Positions 1 to 6,119 of a DNA stretch of 6,547 nucleotides are shown one piece after another; within the stretch, counting starts at the first letter, position 1, and each line of letters opens with the position of its first letter. The notes under the pieces were generated by a model. It did no database searches. It was not told the DNA's origin and saw only the letters and a program-made list of their open reading frames with translations. This DNA comes from Candidatus Peregrinibacteria bacterium (lineage in GTDB: Bacteria > Patescibacteriota > Gracilibacteria > UBA1369 > JACRIC01): contig JACRIC010000074.1 in NCBI GenBank assembly GCA_016235915.1, positions 1 through 6,547 of the forward strand, written 5' to 3'. The position numbers and the translations under genes are program-made.

Positions 1-2090
1 AACGAAGATTGCCAATCAGAAAAAAGATTCATGGTAGCAGGATATCCCGTCATAGTACTAAATGGTGGAATTTCCGCCATCTCTTGATCTACGCTGACTC
101 TCTGTCCAATAAAACCAAAATGAAATTTCGGTGATAATGAAAACGTTTTCGGAGTAAATCCAAGGCATATACCTCCTTGTTTCACCAAATAATCAATCAA
201 ATCTATATTCTGTGGATTATCAACAGCGATATCTACTTGTAAAAATAAAGGATATTTCTGTTGAAATTTTTTTAAATCAAAATCTCGGATATGGTTTATA
301 TTTTGAATGTAAATAATTCCTGCTTTTTCCGATAACAGTTTTTCCGTTACAGAATCACCTTGACGAGAATCTTCTCCACCACTTCCTGATATAACAGTTT
401 CAGGCAGTTCAAAATGCGCACCCAAATAATCCATGGCATGTGCGACAAAACATTGTAATGTAGAACATGTCCCTGCTGGTATGAAAATTTTACCTTGTTC
501 TTGCGGGAAATGATGATTTTCGACAACGACTGCTTGAAAGCTCGTAATATCTCGCCCCGAACAAGTCGGAAACATCCGCGTTGGCAATGTTTCGCCCGTC
601 ATCACTCGATTTGCCCAAAATGCCGATGGTCTCATCGGTATTACGGTTTCCGGATCTCGCCCTAACGCCACATCGGTAGTAGACCGTATTAAATTTGCCG
701 CATCATGAACCCTTTCAACTAATATGGAATGAGCATTATCAAATGCATGCACTTCAAAAGCACATGAAAGCCCGTGCAGTTTTGCCCGAACTCCACATGT
801 AACATTCCCAATATGCAAAGAAATCGGTCCATCTTTGCCACAGAGTATATCAATGATACCGAGCGCTAAATTTACACCAGGGGCATCGTATGGCAATTTT
901 CCCGCTTGTCTCACGGCATAATTCGCGACACTCGCCATCTGCGAAACAACTCTTGATAAATCCGGATCAAAATTATCTCCTCTGGCATTTGCCACGACTA
1001 AGCCTTGCCCATGGGGGCCAAAAACATCACCTTCTCTCCGGAACGAATCCTTCAAATTCTCATCGCCCATATTTCTTATGACCCATTCTGCTCTTGAAAA
1101 ATTTAAAAGACCAGAAAAAGCAGGAAGCTGATGATTGCCAAGTCTTTCACTTGAATAAGGATTGCCAGATATTTTTTGTGCTATCTCATTATTCACTGCA
1201 GTTGCAAGATGATCAGGAGGGTCGCTAACAATAGCGAAAAGTCCTGAAAATTGTGAATTTTTTGCTATTTCCAAATATTGTCGAAGAATTCCAAGATTAA
1301 AAGGAAATTGTACCATTCTGACATCCGTTTGTTTTGGCTTTTGTATGGTCAAGGAAGGAACGACATCCGATACAATAAATAATACAACGTCTGATGTGCG
1401 AAATAGATCTTCCTCATTTTCAAATTTGGTTAATTGGGTACTGTTACCAGTGGCAATATGTTCCAATTCCAACATTTTCGCTCGAAACAACGGATCGAGT
1501 GAATGGTTCAGAATGCCAAGCTGACTTATTGGAAAAGAGCTTTCACTTCTTTCAGCGAAATATGAAGAACTGAGGATAGTTTTTGCCGCTTCAAAACCTA
1601 TCCGTCCAAACCCAATAATTCCCAAACGGCTGGGTGGACGATGTTCCATCACTCGTTCTAACCAACCTTGAATCGCTTGTTCCGGCCATTGAGTATTCAC
1701 ACAAATAATAGGACATTGCGTCCGAGTCAAAAGATTGGTTGCAATTTGGGATTCGTCACTGGTTTTTGCAGGAAAAATTACTCTCCGCAATTCCGTGGAA
1801 AGAATATTTCCTCGTGCCAATGTATCTTTTTCTCTTGGATTCGCTACAAACATTGATCTCACATCGTACGGATCGCCAGGATTTGCCAAAAAAATATCTG
1901 TTAAACCAACATCGAGAGAGTTCAAATCAGAAAAAGAGTGAAGAACTTGTCCTTGGCCCCGTAAAACATTTTGTATTATTCTTGAGTCAAAGCCGACATA
2001 CAAAACACCTTCGTACAATATTAGGGGTGCATTTGCAATACTGGACGGCAAATGTTCCGCATAATCAAATTGAGTAGTTTCAGGTGTCAT
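1..2090 (-). CDS. Large uncharacterised protein with a divergent LDH/MDH-like Rossmann core (3' end outside the window)
   Basis: One uninterrupted frame of 696 codons runs from the ATG at 2090 to the left edge without a stop, so the C-terminus is missing. An in-frame TAA five codons upstream makes this ATG the first possible one. Residues 1-150 are unrecognised. Residues 155-455 read like a lactate/malate dehydrogenase: the glycine loop GFGRIG at 160-165, 'AKMLELEH' at 204-211 (LDH: GK-x-x-DL-x-H), 'KPKQTDVR' at 251-258 followed by N265, 'VSDPPD' at 288-293 (LDH: V-S-N-P-V-D, so Asn becomes Asp290), and 'GPHGQG' at 358-363, which keeps the catalytic-loop His (H360) but has Gln where LDH has Asp. 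Residues 456-696 form an extra C-terminal region with a GAPDH-like Cys segment ('AGTCSTLQC', 539-547). Ordinary LDH/MDH is about 310-330 residues. The motif matches are by eye and the function is unknown. The reading frame is near-certain; the LDH-like fold is probable. Confidence 0.85.
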   Translation of the reverse strand, partial: MTPETTQFDYAEHLPSSIANAPLILYEGVLYVGFDSRIIQNVLRGQGQVLHSFSDLNSLDVGLTDIFLANPGDPYDVRSMFVANPREKDTLARGNILSTELRRVIFPAKTSDESQIATNLLTRTQCPIICVNTQWPEQAIQGWLERVMEHRPPSRLGIIGFGRIGFEAAKTILSSSYFAERSESSFPISQLGILNHSLDPLFRAKMLELEHIATGNSTQLTKFENEEDLFRTSDVVLFIVSDVVPSLTIQKPKQTDVRMVQFPFNLGILRQYLEIAKNSQFSGLFAIVSDPPDHLATAVNNEIAQKISGNPYSSERLGNHQLPAFSGLLNFSRAEWVIRNMGDENLKDSFRREGDVFGPHGQGLVVANARGDNFDPDLSRVVSQMASVANYAVRQAGKLPYDAPGVNLALGIIDILCGKDGPISLHIGNVTCGVRAKLHGLSCAFEVHAFDNAHSILVERVHDAANLIRSTTDVALGRDPETVIPMRPSAFWANRVMTGETLPTRMFPTCSGRDITSFQAVVVENHHFPQEQGKIFIPAGTCSTLQCFVAHAMDYLGAHFELPETVISGSGGEDSRQGDSVTEKLLSEKAGIIYIQNINHIRDFDLKKFQQKYPLFLQVDIAVDNPQNIDLIDYLVKQGGICLGFTPKTFSLSPKFHFGFIGQRVSVDQEMAEIPPFSTMTGYPATMNLFSDWQSS

Positions 2091-2101
2091 AAGAGAGAGT
2101 A

Positions 2102-2129
2102 TTTATAACATGTTGTTGAGATAAATCAA
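2102..2129 (-). promoter_or_regulatory. Predicted promoter of the large dehydrogenase-like gene
   Basis: Read on the minus strand, TTGATT (2129-2124) is followed after 16 bp by TATAAA (2107-2102), with an upstream TG giving an extended -10 (TGTTATAAA). The start point would fall near 2095, only about five bases before the ATG at 2090. The mRNA would therefore be nearly leaderless, consistent with the pyrimidine-rich, Shine-Dalgarno-free sequence there. Prediction from consensus only. Confidence 0.45.
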
Positions 2130-2158
2130 GAATATCTTTCGTCTGCTCCATAAAAAAA

Positions 2159-2167
2159 TGGTATAAT
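2159..2167 (+). promoter_or_regulatory. Predicted extended -10 promoter of clpP
   Basis: TGGTATAAT is a perfect extended -10 element (TGn plus TATAAT). It lies 35 bp before the clpP start codon, predicting a leader of about 30 nt. No good -35 hexamer sits 16-18 bp upstream (the sequence there is around TTTCGTCT), which extended -10 promoters tolerate. There is no Shine-Dalgarno sequence; the bases before the ATG are TTGACAAAAAA. Confidence 0.5.
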
Positions 2168-2202
2168 ATATTCTGTAATAATATCAACTTATTGACAAAA
2201 AA

Positions 2203-2808
2203 ATGGCACATCAACAAACCACCGCCAGCTTCCTTATTCCCACCGTTATTGAAAAAACCAATCTCGGGGAACGAGCGTACGATATTTATTCGCGGCTACT
2301 CAAAGATCGACTCATTTTTCTCGGAACCGCCATCGACGATCAGGTGGCGAACAGCATTATCGCCCAGCTTCTTTTTTTGGAAAATGAAAATCCGAAAAAA
2401 GACATCACCATGTATATTCACTCACCTGGGGGCCATGTGACGGCAGGACTTGCGATTTACGACACCATGCAATATATCAGTTGCGATGTTTCAATGGTTT
2501 GTATCGGCATGGCGGCTTCCATGGGAGCGGTACTTCTCGCTGGCGGCGCAAAAGGCAAGCGATTTGCTCTGCCAAATGCGGAAATCATGATCCATCAGCC
2601 CATGGGCGGCGTGGAAGGTCAGGCTTCGGACATTCACATTCACGCGGAACACATCCTGAAAACAAAAAAGCGACTCAATGAAATTATCGCGAAACACAGC
2701 AATCAGAAACTCTCACAAGTCGAAAAGGACACCGATCGCGATAAATTCATGAGCGCGGAAGAAGCGCTGGCATACGGAATTATCGACAAGATTGTCACGA
2801 AACGGTAA
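2203..2808 (+). CDS. clpP: ATP-dependent Clp protease proteolytic subunit ClpP
   Basis: ClpP is the serine peptidase that forms the barrel-shaped chamber of ClpXP/ClpAP complexes and degrades unfolded or tagged cytoplasmic proteins. The 201-residue product matches the family's usual length. The catalytic triad is visible: Ser106 in GMAASMG, His131 in MIHQP and Asp180 in DTDRD, with the same Ser-His (25) and Ser-Asp (74) spacing as E. coli S97/H122/D171. The oxyanion-region motif '[18 protein letters not shown]' (73-90) and the C-terminal '[14 protein letters not shown]' (184-197) are also typical. The N-terminal '[23 protein letters not shown]' region (11-33) matches the axial-loop and first-helix segment of housekeeping ClpP. 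A start at 2203 gives the normal N-terminus. The gene is divergent from the large dehydrogenase-like gene and convergent with rimK. No clpX or clpA lies in the window. Confidence 0.97.
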   Translation: MAHQQTTASFLIPTVIEKTNLGERAYDIYSRLLKDRLIFLGTAIDDQVANSIIAQLLFLENENPKKDITMYIHSPGGHVTAGLAIYDTMQYISCDVSMVCIGMAASMGAVLLAGGAKGKRFALPNAEIMIHQPMGGVEGQASDIHIHAEHILKTKKRLNEIIAKHSNQKLSQVEKDTDRDKFMSAEEALAYGIIDKIVTKR

Positions 2809-2852
2809 AAATCTATTGCAATTCGTTTATAAAATGTGTAATCACAAGCACG

Positions 2853-2905
2853 GAAAAGGCTTTCGGTCGTGGTTCATATACCACACTTAGAGGAAGGTCT
2901 TTTTC
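2853..2905. terminator. Possible bidirectional terminator between clpP and rimK
   Basis: The 120-bp gap between two convergent genes contains a GTGGT...ACCAC hairpin (2869-2884, 5-bp stem, 6-nt loop). Around it GAAAAGG (2853-2859) can pair imperfectly with CTTTTTC (2899-2905, one G-T pair), giving A-rich and T-rich flanks. Position and shape suit a terminator used from both sides, but the stem is weak and interrupted. The rest of the gap shows nothing recognisable. Confidence 0.3.
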
Positions 2906-2928
2906 GTTACTTACTGTAATGACTGCAT

Positions 2929-3849
2929 TTATTTTTCCCTCTTCGCCTTCTGCCTTTTCGCATACACCACCGCAGACTGAATAATCTCGCGGGCAATATT
3001 GAATCCCGTGGCTTCTTCTAAACCTTTAAAACCCGGATTCGCGTTCACTTCCATCACTGCCGGTCCGCGTTTCGTTTGAATGATATCCACGCCCGCAACT
3101 TGCAAATTCAAAGCCTTCGTTGCCTGAAGCGCAATATCCGTCATTTCAGAAGACGGGGAAACAGCCACCGCATCGCCTCCAAGCTCCATATTCGACCGAA
3201 ATTCTCCTCGCTTCGCCTGCCGCCGCATAGCCCCAATCACCTTCCCGCTCACCACAAACACCCGCGTATCGCTCCCCCGCGCTTCTTTCACATATTCCTG
3301 AATAAGGATGAGATTATTCCACGAACTCGCGATCAAAGCATCCAAGGCCGAATGCACCGCGCGTTTACTCTCCGCAATCACCACTCCCGCTCCATACGAC
3401 CCTGCCGTTGATTTCAAAATCACGGGAAGTCCCCCAACCTTTTTCACCGCATCATCCACATATTCCGGACCATGCACCACCAACGTCTTTGGAATTGGAA
3501 TATCCTCATGATCGAGAATCTGAAGCGTGCGGAGCTTATTTTTCGCGCGGCAGATAGAACTGTAACGATTAAACATCGGAACTTTCATGAGCTGAAGCTG
3601 TTTCACCACCGCGGTTCGAAGCTCGATATCTTTCAAAAGCCGGACGCGCGGAATCATAACATCATAATGAGGAAAATGCTGGCCATCATATAAAACCGAA
3701 GGATGATGCCGATCATAGACCAGTTGGCATGTATTGGCTCGAAAAATACGCGCGGTGTGACCGAGAGCCTGCGCCTCTTTTTTGAGGCGAATTTCCTCAT
3801 ACTCCGCGCGCTTTCCAGCCGAAATAAAAGACAAAATACCGATTTTCAT
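2929..3849 (-). CDS. rimK: RimK-family ATP-grasp alpha-L-glutamate ligase
   Basis: RimK enzymes use ATP to add glutamate to a carboxyl end, classically the C-terminus of ribosomal protein S6; some make poly-alpha-glutamate. The 306-residue product aligns end to end with E. coli RimK. The N-terminal domain has 'MKIGILS' and 'HYDVMIPRV' (61-69). The ATP-grasp region has 'CRAKNKLRTLQIL' (100-112), K146 in 'VILKSTAGSYGAGVV' (the glycine-rich lid), 'LIQEYVKEARGSDTRVFVV' (182-200), 'RRQAKRGEFRSN' (209-220), and 'AGVDI..' to 'VMEVNANPG' (252-273). D255, E267 and N269 stand in the metal-binding positions. The basic tail 'AKRQKAKREK' is less conserved. The gene converges on clpP and diverges from the lipoprotein gene. 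Its true acceptor is unknown because no rpsF (S6) is in the window. No Shine-Dalgarno sequence precedes the ATG at 3849. Sampled GC (about 57% at 3181-3300) is well above that of the large left-hand gene. Confidence 0.93.
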   Translation of the reverse strand: MKIGILSFISAGKRAEYEEIRLKKEAQALGHTARIFRANTCQLVYDRHHPSVLYDGQHFPHYDVMIPRVRLLKDIELRTAVVKQLQLMKVPMFNRYSSICRAKNKLRTLQILDHEDIPIPKTLVVHGPEYVDDAVKKVGGLPVILKSTAGSYGAGVVIAESKRAVHSALDALIASSWNNLILIQEYVKEARGSDTRVFVVSGKVIGAMRRQAKRGEFRSNMELGGDAVAVSPSSEMTDIALQATKALNLQVAGVDIIQTKRGPAVMEVNANPGFKGLEEATGFNIAREIIQSAVVYAKRQKAKREK

Positions 3850-3967
3850 GGAAAAATGTGAGAAACAGAAATCTCTCCGACATCTTTATGAAAAACCGAA
3901 AAAAAAGCAAATGCAAATAAAACGAAAAAATGATAGGATGAAAAAAGCGAACTTTATAACCTTCCTC

Positions 3968-4552
3968 ATGAAAAAACTCCTCATCATCCTCCCGCTTTTA
4001 CTCCTCGGCGCCGGCTGTTTTCATTCCAATGCCGAAGATCCGAATGAAAAAGCCCTGCCAGCCTCCGCAAATTCCTACCAAGCCGACGAATTTTCCATAT
4101 CTCCTCCTCTCGACAGCCAAAAAAAAACATGGGAAACCATTACGACTTTTACCAAGGAATTTCCAGCAGGTGCCATCGCGGCCTTTCGCGATAATGTAAA
4201 AGATGAAAAATTCACCGCAAATATCAACGTCTATAAAAAATCCGTTCCTGCCGATGTCTCGTCAGCCAATTTCGCGCTTTCCGAAATCCGAAACCAAGAA
4301 AAAAACGTGCTCAATTTCAAAGAACTCTCCCGAGAAAATGTAAAAATAGCCATCAGCGATCAAAACGTCGACACCATTCTGTTTTATTTTGAAGGAAAAG
4401 AAAAAGCCGAAGAGGAAATCATAAAATTTTTTCAAATTTTCGGCGTGAAAAACGCAGTAGGATACATCGTTACTGGCTCTGCCGCTTCCGACGCGCTGGA
4501 TGAAACCGTGAAAAAGATTGAAGAGTCTTTGCGGAGCTTGGTGATAAAGTAG
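3968..4552 (+). CDS. Small lipoprotein with PsbP/DcrB-like domain
   Basis: The 194-residue product begins with a classic export signal: MKK, a run of hydrophobic residues, then 'LGAGC' with Cys17 as the probable lipidation site. The -3 position of the lipobox is Gly rather than the usual Leu. After a short polar linker the body (about residues 40-194) resembles the PsbP/DcrB (Mog1p/PsbP-like) fold: 'FSISPP', 'PAGAIAAFRDNVKDEKFTANINVYKKSVPADV', a middle 'ENVKIAISDQNVDTILFYF', 'GYIVTGSAASDALDETVKKIEESLRSL'. Such proteins are usually membrane-anchored and of unknown role. The frame stays open upstream to 3782, but that would run into rimK and hide the signal peptide. ATG 3938 is a possible alternative that adds ten residues. 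TATAAC at 3955-3960 just before ATG 3968 might be a -10 for a leaderless message. Fold assignment is by eye. Confidence 0.8.
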   Translation: MKKLLIILPLLLLGAGCFHSNAEDPNEKALPASANSYQADEFSISPPLDSQKKTWETITTFTKEFPAGAIAAFRDNVKDEKFTANINVYKKSVPADVSSANFALSEIRNQEKNVLNFKELSRENVKIAISDQNVDTILFYFEGKEKAEEEIIKFFQIFGVKNAVGYIVTGSAASDALDETVKKIEESLRSLVIK

Positions 4553-4572
4553 TACATCTCGCACACTTTCGC

Positions 4573-4602
4573 TTGATCTCGTAGAGCCATCCGTGATATA
4601 CT
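4573..4602 (+). promoter_or_regulatory. Predicted promoter of the toxin-antitoxin operon
   Basis: TTGATC (4573-4578) as -35 and TATACT (4597-4602) as -10 are separated by 18 bp. TGA directly before the -10 gives an extended -10 (TGATATACT). The predicted start is near 4609, inside the first palindrome, so a bound repressor would block RNA polymerase. This leaves about 29 nt of leader before the antitoxin ATG at 4638. Confidence 0.6.
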
Positions 4603-4636
4603 TTGATCGATCAAAGAATATTTTAATCGATCAAAA
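4601..4636. promoter_or_regulatory. Tandem palindromic operator of the toxin-antitoxin operon
   Basis: CTTTGATCGATCAAAG (4601-4616) is a perfect 16-bp palindrome. TTTTAATCGATCAAAA (4621-4636) is the same palindrome with one broken pair. Their centres are 20 bp apart, about two helical turns, so two antitoxin dimers could bind the same face of the DNA. The first overlaps the -10 and start point; the second ends one base before the antitoxin start codon. Phd/YefM antitoxins, alone or with their toxin, typically repress through such sites. The -35 hexamer itself repeats the TTGATC half-site, 30 bp before the first palindrome's. Confidence 0.75.
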
Positions 4637-4637
4637 C

Positions 4638-4934
4638 ATGACACCCACAACTCTATCCGCTACAAAGGCAAAACTTCGATTCGGAACCGTCATGATGCAA
4701 GTAAAAGATGGAAAGCCTGTAATTATTGAAAAAAATAATGATCCGCAGATTGTCTGGATTTCCATAGACGACTATGAAGATTTTCTGGAACTCAAGGATA
4801 CCAAATTTCAAAAAGGCATAGAGAAAAACGCGCACGAAATGAAAAAAGGGAAATTTGGCACGCTCGACACGCTCCATAGCATTCATCAAAAAACCATAAA
4901 AAAAGAAGCGCGCGAAAAAAAAGAAATTTCATGA
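4638..4934 (+). CDS. Type II antitoxin, Phd/YefM family
   Basis: The predicted antitoxin neutralises the downstream toxin and represses its own operon. The 98-residue product opens with 'TTLSATKAKLRFGTVMMQVKDGKPVIIEKNNDPQIVWISIDDYEDFLEL', the Phd/YefM DNA-binding and dimerisation fold: a short helix, the 'G-x-x-x-x-V..G.PVII.K' strands, and 'VWISIDDYE' in place of the usual 'V-x-I/V-S-x-x-x-Y/W'. The rest (about 53-98) is lysine-rich and polar, as expected of the disordered toxin-binding tail. A GTG at 4593 is in frame, but starting there would place both operators and the -10 inside the gene, so ATG 4638 is preferred. The stop overlaps the toxin start (ATGA), indicating translational coupling. 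No Shine-Dalgarno sequence is seen. Confidence 0.9.
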   Translation: MTPTTLSATKAKLRFGTVMMQVKDGKPVIIEKNNDPQIVWISIDDYEDFLELKDTKFQKGIEKNAHEMKKGKFGTLDTLHSIHQKTIKKEAREKKEIS

Positions 4935-5185
4935 CATACGAGCTCAAAACATCAAAAAATTTTGAAAAAGATTTTGCATGCTTGGATTCAGTCACTCAAA
5001 GCAGAGTGTTGGTTGCGCTTGAAAAAATGCGGCTGAATCCATTACTCAATGCGAAAAAACTCCATAATATGGATATTGGAATTTTTCGCCAACGCATCGG
5101 CGATTATCGCTTAAGATACGATATACTTGGAAAGGATGTTTTCCTCTACAGAATTCGCCATAGAAAAGAGGTATATCGTGGATAA
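4931..5185 (+). CDS. Type II toxin, RelE/ParE superfamily
   Basis: The 84-residue product has the normal RelE/ParE size and layout. It has an N-terminal strand 'TYELKTSKNFEKDFACLD', two helices ('VTQSRVLVALEKMRLNP'), then 'KKLHNMDIGIFRQRIGDYRLRYDILGKDVFLYRIRHRKEVYRG'. The 'FRQRIGDYRLRY' strand (52-63) and the C-terminal 'RIRHRKEVY' (74-82) carry the Arg, His and Tyr residues that in RelE-type members act in ribosome-dependent mRNA cleavage. ParE-type members instead poison gyrase. The basic, Tyr-containing end favours RelE-like mRNA interferase activity, but this is inference. The ATG lies inside the antitoxin stop (4-bp overlap). The gene ends 3 bp from the stop of the opposing capA-like gene, with no terminator between them. 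Confidence 0.9.
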   Translation: MTYELKTSKNFEKDFACLDSVTQSRVLVALEKMRLNPLLNAKKLHNMDIGIFRQRIGDYRLRYDILGKDVFLYRIRHRKEVYRG

Positions 5186-5188
5186 CGG

Positions 5189-6073
5189 TCAGTCTCTCAC
5201 AGACACCATCATCGATCGTTTTTCAAATGCTGGAAACCCCAACCTTTTCAAAACTGCCAAAGCCGCATCACCTGAAAGTAGCGTCGGCCGGGCATAATCT
5301 TCAATCAAAACCGGCAAAAAAGAAATGTCGGAAATCCCCTCCCCTATCCGAAAAATAAATTTCACCGCAAGCCCCAGCCGCGTCTCATTCGACCACATTT
5401 GATCAAAAACAAAATTTCCCAAGCTATAAAAAATATATTTTCCTTGATACTTCTCGGCAGTCTGCACCACATGAGGATGATGGCCAATGATAAGATCAGC
5501 GCCCGAATCAATAGCCGCATGGGCAAATTCGGTTTGTGAAATATTGGGCTCCGCAACGTATTCCTTTCCTGAATGCATGGAAACAATCACAAAATCAACC
5601 TGTGCATCAACATTCGAAACCGCTTTTTTCATGCGATCGATATTCATAAAAGCTGTGCCATGATGATTTTCTGCCGCAGAATAACCATCAGGAGCAACAT
5701 CCGTATCGTTATACGCAAAAAACGCAAACGTCATGCCATTTTTTTCAACAAAAACCGGCGCATAAGCCTCAGTGTCATTCTCCCCAGCGCCGACATACTG
5801 AATTTCGGCAGATCGTAAATATTGAAAAGTATCGCGAAGTCCCTGCGCGCCAAAATTCGGTGTATGATTATTGGCCAGGGAAAGGATGGTAAAACCCGCA
5901 TCTTTCAAAGCAGTCTCGACGCCGGGATCCGCTCGGAAAACCATATCATACGAATGAATCTCGCGACCGCTTGTGATCGGCGATTCCAAATTGCCAAAAA
6001 CAAGGAGTGAAAACAAAAAAATGCCGATACTGATGAAAAAAGTTTTTTTAAGATATCCTATCATTAAGAACAT
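5189..6073 (-). CDS. CapA/PgsA-family metallophosphatase-like protein, N-terminally shortened, membrane-anchored
   Basis: Family members (PGA_cap, poly-gamma-glutamate synthesis protein CapA) are calcineurin-like metal enzymes on the cell surface. The 294-residue product has most family motifs: 'FGNLESPIT' (26-34), 'SLANNH' (65-70), 'YVGAGEN' (93-99), 'SMHSGKEY' (165-172; usually H-W-G-x-E-Y, so Trp becomes Ser), 'IIGHHPHVVQ' (195-204) and 'IFYSLGNFVFDQ' (214-225). Family members normally begin with a 'GD-x-M-x-x-R' block about 60 residues before NLE; it is absent here. Instead a basic start (MIGYLKK) and one hydrophobic segment (about 11-27) run straight into NLE, so a metal-ligand Asp is missing. 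Activity is therefore doubtful. ATG 6073 lies in a repeat; ATG 6064 (residue 4) is an equally good start. Probably co-transcribed with the DUF302 gene 36 bp upstream. Confidence 0.82.
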   Translation of the reverse strand: MFLMIGYLKKTFFISIGIFLFSLLVFGNLESPITSGREIHSYDMVFRADPGVETALKDAGFTILSLANNHTPNFGAQGLRDTFQYLRSAEIQYVGAGENDTEAYAPVFVEKNGMTFAFFAYNDTDVAPDGYSAAENHHGTAFMNIDRMKKAVSNVDAQVDFVIVSMHSGKEYVAEPNISQTEFAHAAIDSGADLIIGHHPHVVQTAEKYQGKYIFYSLGNFVFDQMWSNETRLGLAVKFIFRIGEGISDISFLPVLIEDYARPTLLSGDAALAVLKRLGFPAFEKRSMMVSVRD

Positions 6074-6119
6074 TACGAGCGAAGCGAAGCAATCTCACTG
6101 CGCGCGACATCATTGCGCG
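6071..6119. repeat. GC-rich dispersed-type intergenic repeat (GAGCGAAGCGAAGCAATCTC class)
   Basis: The sequence CATTACGAG, GCGAAGCGAAGCAATCTC, then a CGCGC/GCGCG hairpin (6101-6105 with 6115-6119, 9-nt loop) fills the gap between the DUF302 and capA-like genes. CATTACGAG (6071-6079) and CATTGCGCG (6111-6119) are 7/9 identical, 40 bp apart, suggesting the beginnings of two units. Intergenic repeats of the type CATTGCGAGCGAAGCGAAGCAATCTC are known to me from several bacterial genomes. Only one locus is visible here, so copy number is untested. It supplies the DUF302 stop region and the first ATG of the capA-like gene. Confidence 0.5.

Noticed and set aside
569..601. Possible Walker-type ATPase near 'SGSGGEDSRQGDS' and 'GIIYIQNINHI' in the large protein
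   Set aside because: No GK[ST] lysine exists and the hydrophobic strand lacks the acidic Walker B pair, so nucleotide triphosphate binding is not supported.
1739..2077. 112-residue plus-strand frame, and smaller plus-strand frames at 890-1081 and 1668-1856
   Set aside because: They lie opposite the 696-codon minus-strand gene, resemble no family, and have no start signals. They are antisense shadows.
2192..2197. Perfect TTGACA hexamer just before clpP
   Set aside because: No -10 lies 16-18 bp downstream (the sequence is inside clpP), so it is probably coincidental.
3076..3411. 111-residue plus-strand frame
   Set aside because: Lies wholly opposite rimK, whose protein is clearly conserved; the plus-strand product is Arg/His-rich noise.
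3782..3967. Upstream extension of the lipoprotein frame to 3782
   Set aside because: It would overlap the opposing rimK start and bury a clear signal peptide and lipobox that begin at 3968.
4593..4637. In-frame GTG start for the antitoxin at 4593
   Set aside because: The first 15 codons would consist of the -10 element and both operators; the family domain begins right after ATG 4638.
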